From Hyphomicrobiales bacterium (GTDB taxonomy: Bacteria; Pseudomonadota; Alphaproteobacteria; Rhizobiales; Beijerinckiaceae), in NCBI GenBank assembly GCA_900466745.1, contig UBNE01000018.1, forward strand, positions 62,001 to 126,000: 64,000 bases of DNA. The letters are read 5' to 3'. The translations under genes were made by a program, and so were the position numbers. The notes under the pieces were generated by a model. It was not told the DNA's origin. It searched no databases and was given only the letters and a program-made list of their open reading frames with translations. Every line of letters starts with the position of its first letter. Positions within the stretch are counted from its first letter, which is position 1. Shown here in pieces: positions 52,917 to 59,778 of the stretch.

Positions 52917-52938
52917 GATTCGTTATGGTTAACGAATC
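52917..52938. promoter_or_regulatory. 22-bp perfect palindrome before the PagL-like gene
   Basis: GATTCGTTA-TGGT-TAACGAATC: a 9-bp perfect inverted repeat with a 4-nt spacer, ending 16 nt upstream of the PagL-like start. GATTC and GAATC are also GANTC sites for the alphaproteobacterial CcrM methyltransferase. It could be an operator for a dimeric repressor or a short hairpin in the 5' leader. Confidence 0.45.
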
Positions 52939-53065
52939 CTGTGGCGCGGAGCATCGCCAAAATATGGTTTCCCAATCCTTAAGATCGCGCGGCCTGAGTC
53001 GTCCCGGACGGAGAGGGGCGGCGATCCGGGGACGATGGCGGGTTTCGGCTGACGGGTGAAGAGCG

Positions 53066-54454
53066 CTAGACCGCCGGCGCCTCGCCCGAGCCGATGTCCC
53101 AGTAGAGCCCGGCCATGGCGGTAAGTCCTTCGCGGGCGATTGTCGTCGGCAGGTGCTCGTCGGGGGCGTGCTGCTGGCAGCCGGGATAGGAATGCGGCAC
53201 CCAGATCGTGCGCAGCTTCAGGATCTCGGCGAAGATGTCGTTCGGCAGCGAGCCGCCGAGATTGGGCAGCAGGGCCGGCTTCTTGCCGGTGCTCCGGGCG
53301 ATCGAATCGATGGTGAAGCGGACCCAGGCATCGTCCGGGTCGAGCCGCGTCGCGCCGAAGCGCTCTGTGCCCGGCGTGACGATCTCGACCATCGGGAAGC
53401 CGTGGCGGTCGAGATGGCGGCGCAGCGCCGGGATCACGTCATGCGGGTCGATGCCGACGACGAAGCGCAGGCCGCAGCGGGCCCAGGCGCTCGGCGGCAC
53501 GGCGTTGACCGGCGTCTCCGGCACCCCGGACTTCATCGCCAGCACGTCGAAGGAGCACCAGCCGAAGACCTGCTCGGCGGGCGACAGGCCGGCCTCGCCC
53601 CAGTCCGGGTCGATGGTCGGGCCGTCGGGGCCGCCATCGACCTCGCAATCGGCCAGCGCTCGGCGCACCGAAGCCGGCAATTCCTTCGGCACCCATTCAT
53701 GGATGCGGATCTGGCCGGTCGGCGAGGTGATCGAGGCGAGGGCGTGGACGAGCTGGATCGCCGGATCGGACAGCAAGCCGCCCCAGTTGCCGGAATGATG
53801 GCCGGCGTCGCGGGCATCGATCCGCAGGTCGAAGGTGATGACGCCGCGGGCGCCGAGGAAGACGGTGGGGCGCTCGGCGTTGAGGCGCGGCCCATCCGAG
53901 GCGATCAGGATGTCGGCCTTCAGCAGTTCGGCCTTGTCGGCGCAGAGCTCGCGCAGGCCGGGCGAGCCCGATTCCTCGCCCATCTCGATCAGGTATTTGG
54001 CGTTGAAGCCGAGCCTGCCGCGTGCCTCCAGCACGGCGCGCAGGCCGTTGATGTTGATGAGGTGCTGGCCCTTGTTGTCGACGACGCCGCGGCCGTACCA
54101 GCGGCCGTTCTTCTCGACCAGCTTCCAGGGCGAGAGCCCCTCGCTCCACTGAGCGTCGAGGCCGCGGATGACGTCGCCATGGCCGTAGCCGAGGATGGTC
54201 GGCAGGGCCGGGTCCTCGATGCGCTCGGCGTAGAGGAAGGGGCCCTTGGCCTTGGGATGGGTCAGGATGCGGCAGGCGAAGCCGAGCGATTCGAGCAGAG
54301 GGCGCATCTCGAGGTCGAGATATTCGGAGAGGATCGGGGCGCGGTCCGGGTTCTGGCTTTCGCTGGGGATCGCGACGAGGCGGGCGAGATCGCTCTTCAT
54401 GCGCCCTGAGTCGAAATAGTCCTGTGCTGTCGCGATCGCCTGGGCGCGGGTCAT
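53066..54454 (-). CDS. M20 family metallopeptidase
   Basis: A 462-residue zinc-dependent amidohydrolase/peptidase. Metal ligands appear in order: GYGHGDVI (about residue 92), RGVVDNKGQ, EMGEESGSPG with catalytic Glu pair, SDGPRL and, near the end, HSYPGCQQHAPDEH. The dimerisation domain spans about 195-330. Members cleave dipeptides, N-acyl amino acids or carbamoyl groups; here the substrate is open. I chose the ATG at 54454, which has GGGAG upstream, over one 48 nt further out. It is divergent from the SNF2-like gene. Confidence 0.9.
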   Translation of the reverse strand: MTRAQAIATAQDYFDSGRMKSDLARLVAIPSESQNPDRAPILSEYLDLEMRPLLESLGFACRILTHPKAKGPFLYAERIEDPALPTILGYGHGDVIRGLDAQWSEGLSPWKLVEKNGRWYGRGVVDNKGQHLININGLRAVLEARGRLGFNAKYLIEMGEESGSPGLRELCADKAELLKADILIASDGPRLNAERPTVFLGARGVITFDLRIDARDAGHHSGNWGGLLSDPAIQLVHALASITSPTGQIRIHEWVPKELPASVRRALADCEVDGGPDGPTIDPDWGEAGLSPAEQVFGWCSFDVLAMKSGVPETPVNAVPPSAWARCGLRFVVGIDPHDVIPALRRHLDRHGFPMVEIVTPGTERFGATRLDPDDAWVRFTIDSIARSTGKKPALLPNLGGSLPNDIFAEILKLRTIWVPHSYPGCQQHAPDEHLPTTIAREGLTAMAGLYWDIGSGEAPAV

Positions 54455-54535
54455 TCTGGTCGTCTCCCGGATTCGAGGCCGGCACAGTGCCGGTGGACGC
54501 AAGGATGCGCCAGTGCCAAGAGAGCGGGATGCGCC

Positions 54536-55993
54536 ATGCCGGACGATCAGGGCATCCGCTGCGGCTTCCGGAATCGTGCTTCGTCACCCATGACCTTCAT
54601 CCCCCATCCCCACCAGCTCGTCGCACGCGACGCCATTCTCGCCGCGCGGGCGAAGGGGGCGGCGGGCTTCCTGCTCGGCGACCTCACCGGCCTCGGCAAG
54701 ACGCTCTCGGCCTGGCTCGCGCTGTCGGCCATGCCGGAGGAGGAGGTGCTGGTGATCTGCCCGAAGGGCGCGATCCCGCAATGGCGGCGGACGATCGCGC
54801 TGTCGGGCCTGCCGGCGAAGCGGGTGACGCTGATGAATTTCGAGAAGACGAAGACGCTGCTCGCTCCCCCGCCGGACAGCAGGAAGCGCTCGACGCGGGC
54901 GAAGAACAACGAGCTCGCCAAGCTCGGCACGCCGAAACGGGTCTGGCCGCTGGTGGTGATCGACGAGGCGCACCGCATCCGCAATCCGAACTCCCAGCAG
55001 GGGCTGGTCTGCCGGCAGATGGCGGCGCGGGCCGATTTCACCATCTATATGAGCGCGACGGCCGGGCAGTCGCCGCATGAGCTGTCCTATCTCGCCCCGC
55101 TGCTCGCCAGGGCGGCCGGCATGCCGAGCGCCGATCTCGACGGCTTCCGCACGCTGATGAAGCGGCTGAAGATCGGCAAGGCCAGGGGGCGCTGGAAGAA
55201 CTGGAGCTGGGAGCCGAACGAGGCCGACCGCAAGGCAATGGCCGATCTGCTCTATCGCGGCGCCAACGCCATCGGCCTGCGCCGCCGGCCGGAGGAGATC
55301 GCCGGCTGGCCGGAGGTGCAGCGCGAGCTCGCACCCGTCGCGCTCGATGCCGCCGCGCGCCGGCTCTACGAGGCGACCTGGCGGGAGTTCCGCAAGGAGC
55401 TGGGTTTGGCCGGCGGCTCGACCCGCAAGCCGCAGGGCTGGGCCGCGGATCTGCGCTTCCGGCAGAAGGCCAGCCTGCTGCGCATCGCCGGCACCGCCGA
55501 TTTCTGCGAGGACCTGCTCGGCAATGACGAGCAGGTCGCGATCTCGGTCGCCTTCCTCGAGACCAGCGCGATGTTGGCCGGGACGCTGAGCGGGCGCGGC
55601 TGGCGCACGGCCGAGATCAATGGCGAGCGCTCCGGCGCCCAGAACGAGGAGGCGCGCATCGCCTTCCAGACCGGAAGGCTCGATGCGGTGATCTTCACCG
55701 TGACCGAGTCGATCTCCCTGCATCGCGGCGAGATGCCGGGCGGCGAGCGCGAGCGGGCGCTCGTCATCCACGACATGCGCCACAGCGCGATCCAGCTCCA
55801 GCAGATCGAGGGCCGCTGCCATCGCGACGGCCAGCACGCGACGATCTTCTACACCTATGCCGAGGAGACGGTGGAGGAGGCGATCGCCGGCACGGTCATC
55901 CAGCGCATGGCGGCGATGGAAGGGCTGGCAGGGGACGACACGCGGATGCTCGAGGCGATCGCGCAGATCGTCGAGGGGCGTGCGGCGGCCTGA
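54536..55993 (+). CDS. Compact SNF2-like superfamily 2 ATPase
   Basis: A 485-residue helicase-core protein. Motif I is GDLTGLGKTLSA (residues 48-59), motif Ia ICPKGAIPQW, motif II VVIDEAHRIRN (DEAH, about 143), motif III MSATAGQSP, and the C-terminal motif VI QIEGRCHRDGQ at about 421. The length is about half that of RapA or Swi2/Snf2 enzymes, and I see no DNA-binding, nuclease or other extra domain. Such short stand-alone ATPases occur in phages and bacterial accessory genes, yet no neighbouring phage or defence gene is here. An alternative ATG lies at 54590. Confidence 0.75.
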   Translation: MPDDQGIRCGFRNRASSPMTFIPHPHQLVARDAILAARAKGAAGFLLGDLTGLGKTLSAWLALSAMPEEEVLVICPKGAIPQWRRTIALSGLPAKRVTLMNFEKTKTLLAPPPDSRKRSTRAKNNELAKLGTPKRVWPLVVIDEAHRIRNPNSQQGLVCRQMAARADFTIYMSATAGQSPHELSYLAPLLARAAGMPSADLDGFRTLMKRLKIGKARGRWKNWSWEPNEADRKAMADLLYRGANAIGLRRRPEEIAGWPEVQRELAPVALDAAARRLYEATWREFRKELGLAGGSTRKPQGWAADLRFRQKASLLRIAGTADFCEDLLGNDEQVAISVAFLETSAMLAGTLSGRGWRTAEINGERSGAQNEEARIAFQTGRLDAVIFTVTESISLHRGEMPGGERERALVIHDMRHSAIQLQQIEGRCHRDGQHATIFYTYAEETVEEAIAGTVIQRMAAMEGLAGDDTRMLEAIAQIVEGRAAA

Positions 55994-56008
55994 GAAGGCC
56001 TTCCAGTA

Positions 56009-56167
56009 TTACTGGCGGGCGCGCTCGCCGAGTTCCCTGGCGCCTTCGACCGAGGATTGGGTCAGCCGCACGATGCTGTTCCAGGCCTCGCGCGTATAGG
56101 CGCCCTGATGCACGACGGCATCGTAGCCGACGACCAGCACGATGATCAGCAGAAGCACGCGGAACAC
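56009..56167 (-). CDS. Small membrane protein of 52 residues
   Basis: A minus-strand ORF starting GTG at 56167 (GGGAGT upstream): MFRVLLLIIVLVVGYDAVVH then a soluble helix with YTREAWNSIVRL and ending GERARQ. One N-terminal transmembrane helix with a short cytoplasmic or periplasmic helical tail is predicted. It fits the gap between the SNF2-like gene and the purine cluster, and it is on the same strand as puuE-uraD (downstream of it). Its length is below usual annotation cut-offs. I recognise no family. Confidence 0.6.
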   Translation of the reverse strand: MFRVLLLIIVLVVGYDAVVHQGAYTREAWNSIVRLTQSSVEGARELGERARQ

Positions 56168-56258
56168 GAAAGACACTCCCTCGGTTGGCGTCGCATCAAC
56201 GCCGCGCTCAGGGGAGGGTTCCCGTTCCGCGGGCGCGGTGAGCGGCCGCAGGCCGGTT

Positions 56259-57683
56259 TCAGCCGGCGGGCAGCAGTTCCTTCAGCCGCAGCAAGGCGAT
56301 CTTTTCGACCTGCTCAAGCGCGGTCGCGAATTCCTGCTCGGGGGTATTGTTCAACCGCTCCTCGAAGGCAGCGAGGATCGCGGTCTTGCTCGCGCCCTTC
56401 ACCGCCATGATGAAGGGGACGCCGAAGCGGGCCTTGTAGGCCTCGTTCAGCGCCGTGAAGCGGGCACGCTCCTCGCCGCTCAGGCGGTCGAGCCCGGCGG
56501 AGGCCTGCTCGCCGCTCGATTCCGGCGTCAGCCCGCCCGCGGCCGCCAGCTTGCCGGCGAGGTCGGGATGGGCGAGGAGCAGGGCCTTCCGCTGCTCCGG
56601 GGTGCCCCTGTGCAGCGCCGCGACCATCGCCGCGTGCAGGCCTTCGGCGCTGTCCTGGCCTGCCGCGATGCCGGCGTCGCAGGTCGCCTCGGCGATCCAG
56701 GGCGAATGCTCCCAGACGCGGCCATAGACCTCGGTGAACAGCGCTTTCGGCAGCTTGGAAGGCACGTAGCCGCCTTCCGGCGGATGCGTCCTGACCCAGT
56801 GGCGGGCGATGTCGAGGCGGGTTGCGATCCAGACCCTGTCATGGCTTTTCACGTAATCGAGAAAGCGGGCGAGCGCCGCGGCGCGGCCCGGCCGGCCGGC
56901 GAGGCGGCAATGCAGCCCGACGGACAGCATCTTCGGCGCGGTCTCGCCCTCGGCGTAGAGGGTGTCGAAGGAATCCTTCAGATAGGCGAAGAACTGGTCG
57001 CCGCTGTTGAAGCCCTGCGGCGTGGCGAAGCGCATGTCGTTGGCGTCGAGCGTGTAGGGCACGGCGAGCTGCGGGCCTTTCGGACCGGCCAGCCAATAGG
57101 GCAGCTCGTCGGCATAGACATCGGCCGTGTAGAGGAAGCCGCCTTCCTCCATCGTCAGCGGAATGGTGTTCTCCGAGGTGCGGCCCTGATAGCAGCCGAG
57201 GGGGCGCTCGCCGGTCAGCGCGGTCTGGATGCGGATCGCCTCGAGGATGTCGGCGCGCTCGCGCTCCTTCGGCACGTCGCGGTAGTCGATCCATTTCAGC
57301 CCGTGGGTGGCGATCTCCCAGCCGGCCTCCTGCATCGAGCCGACGATCTCGGGATAGCGGGCGAGGGCCGTCGCAACGGCGAAGACGGTGACCGGGAGCT
57401 GGCGTTCGGTGAACATCCGCCAGAGCCGCCAATAGCCGGCGCGGGAGCCGTATTCGTAGATCGACTCCATGTTCATGTGGCGCTGGCCCGGCCAGGGCGC
57501 GGCCCCGACGATCTCGGAGAGGAAGGCCTCGGAGGCGGCGTCGCCATGCAGGATGCAGTTCTCGCCGCCCTCCTCGTAATTGATCACGAACTGGACGGCG
57601 ATGCGGGCCTCGCCCGGCCAATGCGGATGGGGCGGGGTGCGGCCATAGCCCTTGAGGTCGCGGGGATAGGCGCTGTCGGTCAT
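56259..57683 (-). CDS. puuE: Bifunctional allantoinase PuuE / OHCU decarboxylase UraD
   Basis: A 474-residue fusion of two enzymes of ureide metabolism. Residues 1-305 are a PuuE-type, metal-independent allantoinase of the polysaccharide-deacetylase fold (FVINYEEGGENCILHGD, IATHGLKWIDYRD, GYYQGRTSENT-like GCYQGRTSENT). Residues 310-474 are a UraD domain (VYGRVWEHSPWIAE, LLLAHPDLAGKLA, RFGVPFIMAVKG), the 2-oxo-4-hydroxy-4-carboxy-5-ureidoimidazoline decarboxylase that produces (S)-allantoin. The fusion places consecutive steps in one chain. It is transcribed after uraH. Confidence 0.93.
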   Translation of the reverse strand: MTDSAYPRDLKGYGRTPPHPHWPGEARIAVQFVINYEEGGENCILHGDAASEAFLSEIVGAAPWPGQRHMNMESIYEYGSRAGYWRLWRMFTERQLPVTVFAVATALARYPEIVGSMQEAGWEIATHGLKWIDYRDVPKERERADILEAIRIQTALTGERPLGCYQGRTSENTIPLTMEEGGFLYTADVYADELPYWLAGPKGPQLAVPYTLDANDMRFATPQGFNSGDQFFAYLKDSFDTLYAEGETAPKMLSVGLHCRLAGRPGRAAALARFLDYVKSHDRVWIATRLDIARHWVRTHPPEGGYVPSKLPKALFTEVYGRVWEHSPWIAEATCDAGIAAGQDSAEGLHAAMVAALHRGTPEQRKALLLAHPDLAGKLAAAGGLTPESSGEQASAGLDRLSGEERARFTALNEAYKARFGVPFIMAVKGASKTAILAAFEERLNNTPEQEFATALEQVEKIALLRLKELLPAG

Positions 57684-57740
57684 CGGGCAGGTGCTCGCAA
57701 ACGGATTCGGATGGTGATGCGGGTCGCGCTCGCCGGGCGC

Positions 57741-58094
57741 TCAGCTTCCGCGATAGGTCGTATAGCCATAGGGCGAGGCGAGGAGCGGCACATGGTAGTG
57801 GCGGCTCGTGTCGGAGAGGCCGAAGCGCACGGTGACGACGTCGAGGAAAGCCGGCTCCGACAGCGGAACGCCACGCTCGCGGAAATAGGGGCCGATCGCG
57901 AAATCGATCTCGTAGATGCCGGGCCGCGTGGCTTCGGGCGCGAGGAGCGGGCCGTCGGTGCGGCCGTCCGCATTCGTCACGGTTTCGACGAGCGTCTCGC
58001 CGCCCTCCGGCCCGATGCGGCGCAGCAAGACCGCGACGCCGGCGGCGGGCACTCCGCCATGCGTATCCAGGATATGCGTCGTCAGCCCTGCCAT
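57741..58094 (-). CDS. uraH: 5-hydroxyisourate hydrolase
   Basis: Second step of urate breakdown: hydrolyses 5-hydroxyisourate to OHCU. The 117-residue transthyretin-related protein begins LTTHILDTHGGVPAAG and ends with the diagnostic YRGS tetrapeptide. The active-site His residues lie in HILDTH and SRHYHVPLL, with Arg in between. The start at 58094 has GGAAAG upstream; longer in-frame starts are less likely. It lies 57 nt before puuE-uraD and is divergent from puuD. Confidence 0.95.
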   Translation of the reverse strand: MAGLTTHILDTHGGVPAAGVAVLLRRIGPEGGETLVETVTNADGRTDGPLLAPEATRPGIYEIDFAIGPYFRERGVPLSEPAFLDVVTVRFGLSDTSRHYHVPLLASPYGYTTYRGS

Positions 58095-58227
58095 GCCCGG
58101 TCTTTCCATCGGATTGGTTTCGGGGCCGGCGGCTTGCATGCCGGCTTGCGTCGACCGTAATTTGCCCTGCGGCGAAATCCAACGGCGCGCCGCGCCGGCT
58201 CGGCCGCATCGGGGATCGCGAACCGCC

Positions 58228-59466
58228 ATGCTCAGCGCCTATCTGATGGAATGGGGCAGCATGATGCTGCGCTGGCTCCACGTCATCACGGCGATCGCCT
58301 GGATCGGTTCCTCCTTCTTCTTCATCCACCTCGACGCCTCGCTCAAGGCCGCGCCGGACATTCCGCCGGGCACGGGCGGACGCGCCTGGCAGGTCCATGG
58401 CGGCGGCTTCTACGAGATGCGCAAATACATGGTTGCGCCCGCCGTGATGCCGGCCGAGCTGACCTGGCACAAATGGCAGAGCTACTGGACCTGGATCTCG
58501 GGCTTCTTCCTGCTCGTCTGGGTCTATTACGCCCAGTCCGAGCTCTATCTGATCGACCCGGCGGTAATGCAGCTCTCGCCTCTCGCCGCCGGCGCGATCG
58601 GCATCGCGGCGCTGGTCGCCGGCTGGCTGATCTATGACTGGCTGTGCCGGTCGCCGCTGGGGCGGCACGACGTCCTGCTCGGGCTGATCGGCTTCGGCTA
58701 TGTCGTCGCGGCGAGCTGGGCTTTCGCCAACGTCTTCTCCGGCCGGGGCGCGCTGATCCATACCGGCGCGCTGATGGCGACGATCATGACCGCCAACGTC
58801 TTCTTCAACATCATGCCCGGCCAGCGCAAGGTGATCGCGGCGCTGACGGCGGGCGAGAAGCCCGACCCGAAATACGGCAAGGCCGCCAAGCAGCGCTCGA
58901 CGCACAACAACTACATCACCCTGCCGGTGCTGTTCCTGATGCTGTCGAACCATTATCCGGTGACCTTTGCCAATGCCGCGGTGATCCCGCTGCTGGTGGC
59001 GCTGGTGATCGTGGCCGGCGCGCTGATCCGGCACTTCTTCAATGTCCGCCATGCCGACCATGCGAAATCGCCGTGGTGGTGCTGGGCGGTGGCGATCCTG
59101 GCGCTGTGGCTCGCCTTCTGGGCGGCGATGTCGTCCTCGCCGGGCGGGCGCGAGCAGCTCGGCCTGAAGCCGCGCGAGCCGGGCCGGCCGGTTCTGCTGG
59201 CGGGCATGAGCCTGCCGCCGGCCGAGGTCACCAACATCGTCACAGGGCGCTGCGCCATGTGCCATGCGCCCGAGCCGTCCTGGCCCGGCATCCAGATCGC
59301 GCCCAAGGGCGTGCTGCTCGACGAGCCGGAGCGGATCGCCGCCCATGCCCGCGCCATCAGGACGCAGGCGGTGATGACCCATGCCATGCCGCCCAACAAC
59401 CTGTCCGGCATGACGGCCGGGGAACGGCGGGTGCTCGCCGCCTGGCTCGCCGGAGCGGGGCGCTGA
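58228..59466 (+). CDS. puuD: Membrane-bound cytochrome-type urate oxidase PuuD
   Basis: Oxidises urate to 5-hydroxyisourate at the inner membrane, passing electrons to the respiratory chain instead of releasing hydrogen peroxide. The 412-residue protein has eight or so transmembrane helices beginning LRWLHVITAIAWIGSSFFFI and HKWQSYWTWISGF. A C-terminal cytochrome c domain has the heme motif CAMCH (about residue 342) and a later Met candidate in THAMPPNN. The divergent gene pair shares 133 bp with uraH. No xanthine dehydrogenase genes lie in this window. Confidence 0.93.
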   Translation: MLSAYLMEWGSMMLRWLHVITAIAWIGSSFFFIHLDASLKAAPDIPPGTGGRAWQVHGGGFYEMRKYMVAPAVMPAELTWHKWQSYWTWISGFFLLVWVYYAQSELYLIDPAVMQLSPLAAGAIGIAALVAGWLIYDWLCRSPLGRHDVLLGLIGFGYVVAASWAFANVFSGRGALIHTGALMATIMTANVFFNIMPGQRKVIAALTAGEKPDPKYGKAAKQRSTHNNYITLPVLFLMLSNHYPVTFANAAVIPLLVALVIVAGALIRHFFNVRHADHAKSPWWCWAVAILALWLAFWAAMSSSPGGREQLGLKPREPGRPVLLAGMSLPPAEVTNIVTGRCAMCHAPEPSWPGIQIAPKGVLLDEPERIAAHARAIRTQAVMTHAMPPNNLSGMTAGERRVLAAWLAGAGR

Positions 59467-59778
59467 GGGGCCCTCCGGCCCTTCTCCACGGAAACGTGCC
59501 CTCATGCCGGATGCCAGGCCGGAGCCTGTCCGCTGAGGGTTCAGGCACGGATCCCGGATCTCCGCTTCGCCGCGTCCGGGACGCGCCGCGCGGTGGCGAG
59601 AACTTCGCTTCCTCCGGCCGGTCCGTCGGCAATCGCATTCGTTCTTTGTTCAGCTTCCGCCCAACGGGACCGCATCGGCGCGCCGGCGTTCAGATTCGGT
59701 TCATCTGTCCCTCAGCAATGTCCCGCCCGAACAGGCTGGAGGCAGGCGCCATGAAGGGGCCGTCCGGGCCTTGGGACC
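59467..59778. other. 312-bp spacer between puuD and the YfhO-like gene
   Basis: It begins with a weak terminator, GGGCC (59468-59472) with GGCCC (59477-59481), followed by TTC. At about 59528-59583 it carries GGATCCCGG-ATCTCCGCTTCGC and CGTCCGGG, matching the right half of the repeat at 21963-22076. The remainder shows no conserved gene. A long open minus-strand frame overlapping it is a shadow of the YfhO-like gene. Confidence 0.5.
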
